Source of the DNA: Dioscorea cayenensis subsp. rotundata
Lineage: Eukaryota; Streptophyta; Magnoliopsida; Dioscoreales; Dioscoreaceae
Reading direction: 5' to 3'
Length of the DNA: 64,000 bases
Assembly (NCBI RefSeq): GCF_009730915.1
Contig: NC_052477.1
Coordinates: 2,878,611 to 2,942,610 of the forward strand
Part shown: positions 49,546-62,509 of the stretch, piece after piece
How positions within the stretch are numbered: the stretch's first letter is position 1
Layout: every line of letters begins with the position of its first letter
The notes under the pieces: model-generated
Told to the model about the DNA's origin: nothing
The model's database searches: none
What the model saw: the letters and a program-made list of their open reading frames with translations, nothing else
Program-made: the position numbers and the translations under genes

Positions 49546-49891
49546 GCATGAATAATTTAATTAAAGGTGAATCTAAAATTTACATAATTTAAATTTTTTA
49601 CAGTTTCATAACTTGCATAAAAGTTAAGTGAATATTTAAATAATTTACCCATCAAAATAATAACCACATACAAAAACAATTGAATGAAACTGTCTCATAA
49701 GTACCTTTCTCCTTATTTTAATTTCAGAAGAAACCAAAATTGACATTGGGGACACTGGACAAAGCCGTTTCATATTCTTCCACCACTTCCTGTCTTCCCT
49801 TCCCTTTCTCCTACTTTCTTCATTACTCACTATAAAAAGAAGCTCAATATCAAAAGAGATTGTGAATTAAAAAAAAAAAAAAGAGGAAACC

Positions 49892-51403
49892 ATGCTCAGG
49901 TTCATCACAAGGTGGTGTGTGTGTGTATAATAAATTTATGCGTATATTCACTGATTTGGTTTTCAGGAGGAGTTCTTTTGGTACTAAAGATGCCTTCCAA
50001 AGGCTCTTCTCCACATCTCAGCTACAAAGGTCTCTATCTCTCTCCCTCTCTTTCTTGATTCATTCCTGACAAGCATCTAACTCGGTTTTACCTGGTTTTG
50101 TGGTTCATTTTTTATTCACTTGCAATTAACTATAAAATCTTTATGAATCTCTTGAGTAAAATGATAGTCCTCTATGTATGATTTTTTTTTTTTTTTTGGG
50201 GGTCTTATTTATTTGAGAATTTAAAAAAATAATGATGGGTCAAAACTACTTGTTATTTAACTCAAATTTCTAGATTTAGTACTTAAATAATCAAAAGATG
50301 CATTTCACACTCTTGTGTTGTTGCTATGAAATGTTCAACATTTTTTTGAATTTTAATCACTATTGTATTATCTATGTGAGAAATTATCTGCTTTGGTTTT
50401 GGCTCTTGTTTGCCTCATTAGATATCAAGAGAAATAATTTTGCTCTAAACACTGTCAATTCTTGTATCAACAACAAATTTAAGAAATTTTTTTCTTACAA
50501 AACTCGTTAGAGATAAACAATTATACTTTCAGACTAGCTGGGAAAGTGGCAGTGATCACCGGAGCAGCAAGCGGAGTCGGAAAAGCTACCGCAACCGAGT
50601 TCATCCGCCAAGGTGCCAATGTCATCTTGGCCGACATCCAACACGATGCCGGCCAAGCCATAGCCGTCGGCCTTGGCCCAAACGCCACCTTTGCCTTTTG
50701 CGACGTAACCAAAGAATCCGACATTTCCACCACCATTTCCCTTGCAGTCAAAACCTACGGCCATGTCGACATTGTCTACAACAATGCCGGCATTGCCGGG
50801 TCTTTAACTCCATCAGTTACTGAGCTCAATATTGAAGACTTTGACAAGGTTTGGTTGTGAGATAATATATTTGGTTACTTGTATATAGTAAGTGAAATCT
50901 ATATTCATGTATTCTCTATGTATTCGAAGGTAATGGCGGTAAATGTCCGGTCTGTAGTGACTGGAATAAAACATGCGGCAAAAGCAATGATACCGAGAAA
51001 AACCGGCTGCATTCTTTGCACAGCAAGTGTAACTGGCATTCTTGGTGGAATGGCTCCTATAGATTATACAGTGTCAAAAACTGCGGTGGTCGGAGCGGTG
51101 AGAGCCGCAGCAGCAGAGCTTTGTAAGTATGGAATAAGAGTCAATTGTATTTCGCCCCATGCTTTGCCTACAGCTTTAGGGGTGAAGGCGATGATGCAAA
51201 TGCTTCCGGGGGTGACAGAAGAGAGGGTGGTGGAGATGATTTATGCGACCGGAGAGTTCGAGGGGGCGCGGTGTGAGCCGGAGGATGTAGCGAAGGCTGC
51301 AGTGTACTTGGCGTCAGATGATGCTAAGTATATAAGCGGGCATAACCTTGTGGTGGATGGCGGGTTTACCGTCAACAAGAAATTCGATTTTCCGCCACCG
51401 TAG
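49892..51403 (+). CDS. Classical short-chain dehydrogenase/reductase (SDR110C-type), likely organelle-targeted
   Basis: Four exons, 49892-49911, 49967-50029, 50533-50848 and 50930-51403, joined in phase to 290 residues. It is an NAD(P)-dependent alcohol/ketone oxidoreductase. The Rossmann motif TGAASGVG is at 37-44, NNAG at 111-114, and the catalytic set is N138, S166, Y179 and K183 (YTVSK). The end reads SGHNLVVDGGFTV, as in the plant family that includes tasselseed-2, secoisolariciresinol dehydrogenase, momilactone A synthase and xanthoxin dehydrogenase. The substrate cannot be read from sequence. The first 28 residues (MLRFITRRSSFG...) are Arg/Ser-rich without acidic residues before Asp15, so a mitochondrial presequence is likely. 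The first exon is only 20 coding bases; its choice rests on clean splice sites and phase. Confidence 0.9.
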
Positions 51404-51745
51404 TTATAACTATTTTGATCATTCGAATAAATACATGTATAAATAAAAATCAAATGTGCTAAGCATTATAAACTTATTGCACATTAAAAATTCATAAGGG
51501 AGTCCAGTTTAGGTGCTAAATGTGCAGTTTCAATTACGCAGACATATATATATATATATATAAACCACCTACTGCACATTAACAATACAAAAGAGCTTCT
51601 CTTCCTTTAACATAGATATCAAATGCCGAATTCCAGGAAAATTTCAGTATCATAATGTTGTTCTGAAAATATTGATTCCATTATTTCAGAAGAAATCAAA
51701 ATCACAATTGGATGCAAATTTATGAACTTCCTTGGAAAAGTTAAA

Positions 51746-54700
51746 TCATGATGAGTTCTTTGCCACGATTTCACGGAAAAGACTCTCCGGCGCTGCAGTT
51801 GAAGAGAAAAAAATTACCTAGCATTAGCTTAAGAGATGAAAATCAGGTAGGGACGAAACATCATTGTGTAATCAATCAATCTCACCTGGCAAACCAGTGA
51901 ATAGCTCGAATTGACCCATAGCTTGTCTGATGAACATCTCCAGTCCGCTAACAATAGTCGCACCAGATTCTTCTGCTTCTCGCAAGAGCCTGGTTACTTT
52001 CGGCGTGTAGACTGCGTCGAACACCACAGCATAACTACCCAATGCATGCTGCAAAGCCAGAATGAAGTTTTTTATCAGTAGTGAAATGGCATTCAGAATA
52101 AACTAAATCATAGGGATTTACAAAATATTTGGGTTGATACATCATTCTGTCTTAATGTTTTGCTTGCCTATTACTAATAGTTAGTAAATATGGATCTATG
52201 GATCTGAAATATAAGTTTGGGTCGTATTGGGTCCACTTAATATGAATTTGTTATATATCTAACATACAGAAGCAACAGAAGTTTGTAATCTACCAGTCAT
52301 TGCAGAATCAAGAATGATACAAACCTTTGGTATAGGACTTTCATCAACCTTTGGATGCATTCCAATAGATGTTGTGTTTGCAAGAATCATCCCATCCTCA
52401 GGCCGGAAGTTTTCCAACTGGGCCAGTGTCAGCGCTTCTGCGCCGATCAAGCTGGCAAGCTCTCTGGCTCGTTCTTGAAACAGGTAAAATAACAGTTATA
52501 TCATAAATGAAACTAATATCTGATGATGCATAATAAGAATGAGTATATTACCATAAGTCCGATTCGCAATTATAACTCTTGCACCTTTCTCCTTCGCACC
52601 ATAAGCTAGTGCTTTACCTGCACCACCAGCACCAATGACAACAAAAAGTTTTCCAGCCAAAGGTGAAATACTTGAATCCTTCACCCGAGATCCTGTAAAA
52701 GAACATCACCTTGTAATGTACTTGCTTAGTAGATTGTCAAATATTTAAAATCTTATGTACTTGTTTTTATTGTATAGGTACCTCTTATTCCATCTTCAAT
52801 GGCAGAAATTGCACCAACATAGTCAGTATTATAACCAATTAGCTTTCCGTCACTTGGTCTCTTAACAATTGTATTTACAGCACCTATAGCCTGGTCAAAG
52901 AAACAAGAACATGTAATACTGCAATTTGAGGCATAGAGTGTCAGTCGGGGAAAAAATGGTTACCTTAGCGATTGGATCGACCTCGTCGCAGCATACAACT
53001 GCAGCTTCCTTGTGAGGAATTGTGCAACTAAAACAGAATTAAGATTATCACCAACAGTATCCATCGTAATCATCACCAAAGGCTAAAAACCCATCCCCCT
53101 ACTCCCCAAGATGTCATGTGACATTTAGGAGAATTGAAGATTATCAGAGTAGTTTAAGAATTCAAACCTGAAGCCAGCAAAGTCTGGCGACGAGTAGACT
53201 TTGAGAAAACTAGGGAGGTCATCAACTAAAAAAGGGACATAAACTGCATTGAAACCAACTGACTGAAAGGCTGCATTGTGCAAAACTGGGCTTTTACTGT
53301 GACCTACAGGCTTCCCAATGATCCCAACCACTTTTGTATCTGGTCTTAAGTTTTTGATATTGTATACATTCAACAAATCTGTAAGAGTTGGTTGCCCAGG
53401 AGCTGATTCTTTCCCCGCATCAAGAGAACCAAATGTTAGATATCCACCAAACTTGGGGCAAAGTAAGCGTGAAATCAAGCCCCTCTCACCCATAATCAAT
53501 CCTATCATTGGAACCTGCCGTTCCTATCCATTAGTTAAATAGAACATGACTTAAAATGGTCATGATAATCAGGCTTGGACAATAATAACTTGGTAAACAT
53601 AAATCAAGATGTAGTCATTTTAGAAAATTCGTGATGAGAAATATTAAATTTAAAACTTTAGTAGCTAAATTGATGTAAATAAATACTATAAGAGTAACAG
53701 CAATATAGTTCTAGATTGGCCATCAAACTTTTTGCAAGGAACCATGAATACACAAGCTAGATAGTTAAGTGAATATTTAGCAAGCAGATATGCAATAGGT
53801 AGTCTAAATGTTTGAGTAATTCTCCTGTAAAACACATAAATGAATTAATTATTTGATGTGACAACTAAGGATACATGGCATTAAGTAGTCTCGATTATCA
53901 AAGTTTGAAGAAGCAAAGATGCAAGGGTAGTACTGAATATAGATAAGGATGAAACTAGATCAAGCATAAAATGTTCCACAAAATATAACAAATTCACAAA
54001 TTCTTCCAATGTCAACAAGAGCTTAGGCCGAAGGAAGCCGGGTAATTCAAGAAGCCAGCTCATCATTTCAGGAAAAAGTTCAGGTAGAACCATCACTCAC
54101 CTGACAATGCACAATTACTTGAAACATACGTGCCACATCAGTAATGTCAACACCAACTGCAGCAATCTTTACTATGTCAGCCCCGACAGCCTGTATCCTT
54201 GCCACAAGGTTCCCAAGGTCATCACTTGTAGGGGTGCTCTCATAGTTATGAGAGGAAACAATGAGCTTACAATGATCTGGCTTTCCCCCTGATAAGAATT
54301 TTATAAATTCTTCAGCAACCTGCCATTGAGAAACAAAATCTGAATAAGACCCAGAATTTCAACCAGAAATAAGGGGGGGAAAAGGCAGATGATGTAATAA
54401 CCTATTTTTACGGTTCTGTAAACACATCAAAATAAATGACTGTGAAAATATGACAAGTACATTGTAATTTTACAATACCAATAACAACCTCAAAAGATGT
54501 GATAAACAGCATGCTCAACAAAAGTGAGGATATGATCCAGCTTGTGATTATAGAACATATTACCTCAAAAGAACATGGCTAGTAGTATAAAATCAAACAA
54601 GCATATCCCTCAATAAACACAAGCCAAATATCAGATGTGACATGACAAAGAAGAAAGCAATAAATGGAAGATAGCATACAAAATGAAGAATAAGCCCATG

Positions 54701-57579
54701 ACAGAGGTAGTAGATTAGTGATCAAAGACATGATCCACATGTCGATGTATCAACAATGGTACCATCAGAGAATGATTGTGGTTTGTTCACCAATAACGTG
54801 AAAATCCAACATGGGACAACAGTGGACCCCAGCATTATTTAAACAGGAATTATTTCTAAAAATTGTTGGGTAGTCAGAGAGCAAGTGAAAAATTAATCAT
54901 TTGTAAACTTCTTCTATGGAGATGATATAACATTTGCACAACATCAATAAATTTCTAGGTATCCATCCAATAATTGGATGTAAAAACATTCACTGAATTC
55001 ACATGAACAGCCAAGTCTTTTAGCAGTACATTAGATTCTTAATATACTGGGTTATGTTAGAATTATGAGGTATATCATGCAGCATTCCAAGGAAAAACCA
55101 TGAGAGATACATCCTTTTTAGCTTCTTTCGAAACACAAAGGGGGCTTAACATGAGGATTCCAATGAATGGGGACAATGCCAAACCATGGAAATAATCGTC
55201 TCTTTTTCTCTTTAACTTATCTGCCTTGCTATTTTTCATGTACTTGTGACATATAACCATATAGAGGATAATCAATGGGCATAATAAGGCACAGTGTAGC
55301 TGGGAAAAAAATAACAAATTAATTACTAAATGAAAAAACCAACAAAGTTATGAGTAAAAACAAAAACAGATTTGTAGGGGATGTAAAACATGCTAAGATG
55401 AACATGTTATTGTTATAGCGTCCAGAAGCAGAAGTGTTTTGGCTTGAATAGCAACACTCAGCTCACTACAATCATATTCATTACCTAATTATTCTTTATT
55501 TATTCTTGTGTTTATTCCTCTTCCATCAAAGGATCAAATAAGTATATTTCAAAATCTCAAAATATATTAATGCTAGGCAATGCAATGATCATGCTTCAAT
55601 GGCTGCATCACCTCACCCTTCGTGCTACTCCCTCAATCTAGGATAACCAAAAGTTCTTAAGCCTAGAAATGAGTTGTAACTATGATTTTATGATGCATGG
55701 AATACTAAGAAAGATTGAGATATGTATATATAATATATATAAGGAGTTCATCTATATGAGTTAAACAAGCACTATTCAACATAAGTCATAGGGATTATTG
55801 TTATCTCTATCATTCCCAGCTCATGGAACAAATCTGACATAATGATAAAACTAAGTTAGTATGATGCAGTGGTCAAGAAGAAATATTAACATGACAACCA
55901 AATATTTTTGTTAAGGACGATAAGAGCGTTGACACATTGCCTTTTCCTCAAAGGATAACACATTTGTGATATGAGCATGATTGAGAATCAAAAGAATCAA
56001 ATCAAGATTTGTCTTCCTCTTAAAAAGCATTGTCCTATCATTTGGTCAAGATAGAAATCAGAATCAGCTTTTACCCATTGCTGCATGACCAATAAAAAGG
56101 TGACATCTCATTTGTTCACGCAGAGCATTGCAATGCAAGATATAACAACCTTTAGTTCAATATCAACATATTCAGCTCCCAACTCCATAGCCAAGCGAAG
56201 TGCCTCAAATCGTCTAGTATCATCACCTTCATATTGACCTCCTTCCCATTTTGGTCTAGAATGAAAACATTTAAGGGTCAAACTCAATAAACTTTTCTTC
56301 AAATAGCACAAACGCTAAACTGTAATAAAACATTTAAGAAGAGGGAGGAAAAACCAACCCAAATTTAAGAATCTCAAATGATAATTAGTCAGATAGAAGA
56401 AATCCATATTTCCCAAAGCTAGAAAAGCTTAAATCAGATATGCGGTGTCACTAAAATGCAAAAATGTGGGAACTTTTGCATTGTACGGAGACAACCTCGT
56501 TCTAAGTATGACAACTTTAAGACCAATAGTACAATATGAATAAGGTTTGTGATAACCTCTTTCTTAACAAAGATAACATTCTTAAGAAAGTAAGATAAAG
56601 ATGAAGTGATCATTTAGAATGCACTGCAGAAACAAAAGAAAGAACATAACCACGTAGAAGTTTTCCAGCTGACCGGAAATATCACTAAAAGATCTTGAGG
56701 AAGTAATAGGCTAGTCTCAAGCTAGTTCAATTTACACAACTGAAAAAAGAAATATAAGAAGAAGACAGGCCAGCGTTGAGTAGCTATCACCAGTGTTTCA
56801 GGAAGCAGCAGGAATGTGCAGGACAATGAAATATGCAAGCATAAAAGCAGATCACAGAAACCACAAAAACATATTTTGGGAATACATTTATAGGAAGATG
56901 TCAACAAAATATAGCATATATACAAAAAGAACCTCAGTAAAACTTTCAAACATCCTCTACATCTACAACAATTTCTGCAGCATGCCTTGAGTACAAGAAA
57001 TAGTGATTAAACTAGTGCCATTGCAGCTGATGATGCCATTCTATTGATAACATTCCTTACGAATTTCAGCACAACAGAAGCTAAACTCAAGACAATTAAA
57101 GAAATATACACAAGCAAACTCCAACCAAACATCACTAAAGCATCAAGCTTGGATTTTGGATCCAAAAAAAAAAAAATCAGAGATGAAGAAAGAATCAAAA
57201 TCTAACATCACTTCCATTAAAAATTCAACAAAAGAAAACCCCCCGAATTTTCCAGTCAAGAAGTAGAAACCGAAACAAATCAGAGAGAACCGAATTCACC
57301 AATCACTTTTTACTTCTCAAAAACCCAACATAAACTCCAAAAACCCACTGAAACAGAACTCTCAACTCCGGAATCAAGAGAACAATACCGATAGGTAATG
57401 AGGACGGGGAGTGGCCGGCCCTTGAGCAAGAGCTCGAGATCCTCTCTCGGCCGGAAAACTGAGAGATGATCGAGCCGAATCTCTACGAGGTCAGCGCCTA
57501 GTCCCTTGGCCACCGCCATCTCTCTCACCATCTGATCCACGGTCTTCGCCACCAGCGGCGCGCACAGCAACGTCGCCAT
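51746..57579 (-). CDS. Bifunctional 3-dehydroquinate dehydratase/shikimate dehydrogenase (DQD/SDH)
   Basis: Steps 3 and 4 of the shikimate pathway on one chain. Ten exons in coding order: 57579-57389, 56255-56150, 54319-54101, 53514-53168, 53027-52964, 52890-52782, 52692-52552, 52473-52325, 52048-51886, 51792-51746. All join in phase to 511 residues. The type I dehydratase half has EIRLDHL, TYRPKWEGG, catalytic H123 (SSHNYE) and Schiff-base K150 (DIVKIAA). The dehydrogenase half has GKPVGHSKSP, SCTIPHKE with K294, YNTD with D332, the NADP loop GAGGAG (366-371) and NRT (389-391), and ends GLPAPESLFREIVAKNSS. The SCTIPHK form matches shikimate-type rather than quinate-type members (family knowledge). 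The chain starts almost at the catalytic domain, so no clear plastid transit peptide is present. It is tail-to-tail with the SDR gene, 342 bp apart. Confidence 0.95.
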
Positions 57580-59025
57580 TGATGCCCAATGCGCTCTCTC
57601 TGTCTCTCTCCCCCTTTTCTATAGTGAGCTTTTAAGCAAGGAAGGAGAGGTGTGGAAACAGGGAAGATGGGGGTGAGAATAGAAAAACAATACCAAGGAG
57701 CCACCAACTCCGCCAGGTCAACAAACGAGGTTTAGCTGTCAGTGGTTATAAATGCACTCCCTTTTTTTCTTTTTCTTTTTTGTCTTTTTTTGAGCTGATT
57801 GGAGTTAGTGGTCAATGATTTTTCATTAATTATATATATCAAAATTAATAGGAGAAAATGAGATTAATAAATTTTGTAAACAATTTATTTCAAAAAAAAA
57901 AAAAAAATTGACCACAATTTGGATTTGTTTCACCATGTGATCTCTACCAAAATACATAAAGTTAGGCTTGGATTAACCCACCCACTAACCTTCTTAGCCC
58001 ACCCACCAACCTTCTTTTATAAAATTTAATTATTTAAAAAATATATTTATCAATTTTTTTTAATGTATATCCTTCATTGAAAAATATAATTTTACTTAAA
58101 AATATATAATTTTGCCAACAATTTTTTGGTCTATTAGTATCCGACAAATTAAAAACACATATATTGTGTTCGTTCTACATCTCTCACTTTTTTTTTAAAT
58201 AAGAAATTCTTGTTGTTTATTTGTCAATATATATATAATTTTTCTTAATATTAATTATGCTAAAAGTTTAATCAAGCAAAAAAAAATCACTCAAATTGTA
58301 ATTTATGATTTAATTTACTAAAGATTTTTTAAATATATATATATATATGTATATATATGTATATATATTGATAAAAATAAATAAGTCATATGTTCATTAA
58401 AAAAACAAAACAAATACAAAAGCGTACAAAGAAATATATTATTTATGCAGATTTGTTGGCATGGTAATATATTATTATTGTGAATAAAACGGTCTCCGAA
58501 TTTGATATTGGTCCATGGGATATTAATATAATAAAATAAAATACATAAATAAAATTTTGTTTTAAAATTTAATTATTAAGAAAACAAAAAAGTTTTTGGA
58601 GGGGCTTGTACTATGAACTATGAATCTCACATGCGTCGCTTCTCACCAAACAAACACAAGGCAAATTTGGCACATGGAAGTACCTTTCTTCGGATTTGGG
58701 CTTCTATAGAGCAAATTAAGAAATTCATAGGGGACTTGTTACGTAAACCTCAATAAAATGAGTGTTGTAATTGGTTAAATTAATAATGATAATCATAAAA
58801 GTCTATTATCACATTTGACTTTGATATTGACTCCATTGTGTCCAATTATATATTTTTTTTTCATTAATCACAATGAAGCAAATATGACTTTAATAGGGGT
58901 GTAAATGCAACTTTTCCCTTTCATTTTTACTAAAAACCCCTCCCTAAGAAAAACTCTTATCTCATACAACACAAAGTTTACAACACTACTCAGTGACTAG
59001 AAAATTACAGCAAAATAATCACTAA
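57580..59025. other. DQD/SDH promoter side and spacer
   Basis: A CT-rich leader (about 57594-57612; GA-rich on the coding strand) precedes the DQD/SDH start. The remainder is AT-rich spacer with a (TA)n tract near 58336 and no gene seen. Confidence 0.6.
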
Positions 59026-61788
59026 TCACTGCATTCTGACATTAATAGAACTTATACCAGGAGGCTTCTTCAGCTTCTTATCTTGAATCAATCCTCTAAC
59101 ACTCACTGCATTGCTCCACATTCCAGAGAATGCATATAAATTCGAAAGTGTGACATAATATCCGGTGTTTACAGATTCCATGCAGAACAAATTCTCTGCA
59201 CTTGATTTTCCGATCTCGACATTGCCATGATCAAAGCATGCACTCAAAAGAGCTCCCCAGATTCCTGATTCAGCTCGGACGGGAAGTTTGTTAATGAATT
59301 CGAAAGCTTCACTAATCATTCCGGCTCGACCAAGCATATCGACAATGCAAACATGATGCTCAGTAGTCGGTTTTATTCCATGTTCCTCTAACATGCAGTT
59401 GTAATGTTTCCATGCTTCATCGATCAATCCAGAGTGGCAACAAGCTAATAGAATTGCAATGTAAGTGCTCTTTGTATGTTTGATACTTGATTCCGACATC
59501 TTGGCGAAGAGTTCTATTGCCTTTCTACCTTGTCCATGAATTCCGTATGCAGAAATCATCGCATTCCAGGAGGCAACAGATTTCTCTGAGGAGTTCTGAA
59601 ACACGCAAGAGGCAATGTCTAGTCTTCCGCATTTGCTGTACATATCAATGAGAGCTGATGATATGAACATGTTATTTTGATGTTGTGATCTTAAGACATA
59701 AGCATGCACTTCCATGCCTTGTCGGAGATTTCCTGATTGAGTACAAGCACAAACTGCACCAACCAGAGACATCTCATTAGGTTCAAACTTTTCCATCCAA
59801 CGAAAGCATTCCAATGCTTTTTGACCTTCCTTATTTTGTGTTAACCCAGAAATCATACAATTCCATGAGCATAAGTTTGTGGTGGGACTAAAATGGAACA
59901 CTGCCACTGCACTTTCGGTGTCTTTACATCTCATATACATGGTCAGCAGCGCATTTATTACCCGTACATCAGATCCGATACAACTCTTTGATGCAAGCCC
60001 GTGAATAAGCTTGCCATGAAACAATGATTTGAGATTCCCACAAGCTGAAAGGAGGCTAACAAATGTGATAGGATCTGGGCGCAAACTCAGGGAGCAATGC
60101 ATGAACTCAAGTGCTTCCAATGCATCCTTGTAAAAACCATTCTGAGCACAACCAACGATCATGGTGTTCCAAGAAACAACATCTGACACAATTAAAATGC
60201 TATCCAACAGCAAAGAAGCCGCAATCAGATCTCCGCAATTTATGTACATGCACATGAGTGCATTGACAACAGACACAATGCTAGTGAATCCATATTTGTA
60301 CTTCCACGAGTGCAGTGTTCTCCCGAATTGAAGATCTTCAGGACAAGTGCAAGAAGGGAGAATGGCTAGAATACTCGCCAAACTGCATCTTAGACCAGTC
60401 TGGAGTAATTTGCGGAAAAAACTTCGGGCTTCTTTCTTCAGTGAATCAAATTGGGAGTACCCAGAGATGATCGTGTTCCAAGTAATCAAGTCTCTAGTAG
60501 GCATGACATTGAAAAGAATGTTTGCAGATATTAGATCATCACACTTCAAATACATGTCAAGCAAGCTGTTCAGTATGGATAAATTCTTTGACTCAAGTTC
60601 CTTCCTGATTGCAAATCCATGCATCGATTTCCCATGAATAAGTAATCTCAGTTGACCAAAGACGGGAATAATTGTCACTAATGTAATATCATCAGGTTGG
60701 CATGCAATTCTGGACTGCATTTCTCGGAAAACATCTAGGGCCTCATGAACATGGTCATTCCCAACCAAACCATGAATTATAGAATTCCATGAAACTTCAT
60801 TCTTGTGAACAAGTTTCCAAAACACTTGCCTTGCGTCTTCCACATCTTCATTCCGAGAATAGAGCGTAATAAGAGAATTTGCTACTGAAGAATCCTCGTT
60901 GCACCCTAACTTGATCACACATCCATGGACTGATATGCCAAAACCAAATAGCTCTTTCAAACCAGAGCAAGCTGAGACAACGCAAGATAGGCCAACTTGA
61001 TCAGCTTTGACACCGGACCGATTCATTTCCCTGAAACAGAGAGCTGAATTCACAGGACAATCATTGTAAAGGCATCCATGCATTATCGAATTCCAAGAAG
61101 TGACATCTTTAACTTTCATTCCCTCAAACACACACTCTGAAGAGCTCAAGTCACCACACTTGGCGTACATATCAACAAGAGCATTGCAAAGAAAAACGTC
61201 AAAATCCAACCTTTTCTTCAAAACCATCGCATGGAGAACCAAACCATGCTTCAGTTCACAACTACGGGTCACCGCTGACAACACAATCACAACAGTAGTC
61301 GAATCAAACACTCCAAACCCACAAACCAATTCACGGAAAAGAACAGTAGACAAATGGAACTCAGCATTAACAACGCAAGCACTGATAACAGCATTCCAAG
61401 AGATCAAATCCGGATCATCCATCTCATCAAACAGAGCAAGAGATGAACCCAAATCCCAAGCTCTGGCATACAAACCAATCAACGAAGTCCGAACTGAAAC
61501 ATCAGAGAGGCACCCAACCTTAAGAGATAGACAATGCAACGAAACAAGAAGATCATGGTTTGCGGAGGATTTTTTGAGGAACTTAAGGTGATTATAGATA
61601 AAGGTTGCTCTTTGAGGCATTTCATCGAGCATATAGTGAGCGTACCACATTGGCAAGGATTGGGAGCCATTAACGAGACGCTGAGAGCAAAGACGAGCAC
61701 AGGGAGGTGAAGGATAGGTCCTGAGTAGGAGGAAATGGAGAGATTTGGGAATCAATGAAGTAGATGATGAAGAGAGAGATCTGAGCAT
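59026..61788 (-). CDS. Pentatricopeptide repeat protein, PLS class with E domain (At4g19220-like)
   Basis: A single uninterrupted frame of 920 residues. It binds organelle RNA in a sequence-specific way, usually for C-to-U editing, splicing or stability. The Ser/Leu/Arg-rich start (MLRSLSSSSTSLIPKSLHFL) fits mitochondrial targeting. PPR motifs of P, L and S type repeat from about residue 75, with many SWN-I/M, NALVDMYAKCGD and LHG/VHG signatures. The C-terminus carries E-type motifs (GIWGALLSACFDHGNVEIGK, GYYVTLSNLYAFSGMW, then KKPPGISSINV) and stops there, without an E+ or DYW deaminase domain, so editing would need a partner in trans. Order and wording recall Arabidopsis At4g19220 (from memory). 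The absence of introns is normal for this class. Confidence 0.95.
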   Translation of the reverse strand: MLRSLSSSSTSLIPKSLHFLLLRTYPSPPCARLCSQRLVNGSQSLPMWYAHYMLDEMPQRATFIYNHLKFLKKSSANHDLLVSLHCLSLKVGCLSDVSVRTSLIGLYARAWDLGSSLALFDEMDDPDLISWNAVISACVVNAEFHLSTVLFRELVCGFGVFDSTTVVIVLSAVTRSCELKHGLVLHAMVLKKRLDFDVFLCNALVDMYAKCGDLSSSECVFEGMKVKDVTSWNSIMHGCLYNDCPVNSALCFREMNRSGVKADQVGLSCVVSACSGLKELFGFGISVHGCVIKLGCNEDSSVANSLITLYSRNEDVEDARQVFWKLVHKNEVSWNSIIHGLVGNDHVHEALDVFREMQSRIACQPDDITLVTIIPVFGQLRLLIHGKSMHGFAIRKELESKNLSILNSLLDMYLKCDDLISANILFNVMPTRDLITWNTIISGYSQFDSLKKEARSFFRKLLQTGLRCSLASILAILPSCTCPEDLQFGRTLHSWKYKYGFTSIVSVVNALMCMYINCGDLIAASLLLDSILIVSDVVSWNTMIVGCAQNGFYKDALEALEFMHCSLSLRPDPITFVSLLSACGNLKSLFHGKLIHGLASKSCIGSDVRVINALLTMYMRCKDTESAVAVFHFSPTTNLCSWNCMISGLTQNKEGQKALECFRWMEKFEPNEMSLVGAVCACTQSGNLRQGMEVHAYVLRSQHQNNMFISSALIDMYSKCGRLDIASCVFQNSSEKSVASWNAMISAYGIHGQGRKAIELFAKMSESSIKHTKSTYIAILLACCHSGLIDEAWKHYNCMLEEHGIKPTTEHHVCIVDMLGRAGMISEAFEFINKLPVRAESGIWGALLSACFDHGNVEIGKSSAENLFCMESVNTGYYVTLSNLYAFSGMWSNAVSVRGLIQDKKLKKPPGISSINVRMQ

Positions 61789-62501
61789 TCACTGGAGAAG
61801 GAGGAACACTGCGCGGAATCAAGAAGAGAAAAGCGCGCGTTGGTAGTTAACAGTTTTTTCTTTTTTTTTTTAATTATACTCTTGTAAAACTTATAATTGT
61901 AAATATATTTAAAGTTTTTATTTATGACCCTGTGTAAAGTTTCATTTATTTTTTCAGCGCAAAGCTGAGAATTAAATTAAATTTGTTTAATCTAAATGAT
62001 ACAGAATTATAAAAAAATGAACTGTAATTTTAATTAATTTATTTTCGTATTAAATTATGTGTAAAAAATATTGAAACATAAAATAAATTAATCAACTAAT
62101 TTTTTTAAAAAAATTAATAAACTAAAATAACATTATCATACTAAATTTAATTTTTGATATTTAATAAAATAGTAAATTTTATGTAATTTATTTAACATAA
62201 ACCAAAATATTTTGGTAAATGATTGATGCTGATGATGTTTAAAACTAAAGATATTTTTGAAAATATGAAGAAAATAAATGTGAAGGTTATTTTTTTGTTA
62301 TTATGATCAAATAATAAAAATTTCAGTTACTTAAATAAATGATTTGAGATTCGAATATTTGTATATAAAAAAAAGAAACCATTGAGAAAAATCTAAAATC
62401 TACTCTTTATCAAACTCTCAATACTTTACTTGAAATTAGTTTTAACCAGCAAACGATTTTTTTTAAACAGTGAGCTACTAAATGTTTTAAAAATCAAACT
62501 A
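61789..62501. other. PPR promoter side and AT-rich spacer
   Basis: No gene seen. A GC-richer 60-bp stretch (61790-61848) is the likely 5' leader of the PPR gene; the rest is AT-rich. Confidence 0.55.
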
Positions 62502-62509
62502 GTAATAGG

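Noticed and set aside
61100-61591. 163-codon plus-strand open frame
   Set aside because: Antisense shadow of the PPR coding region.
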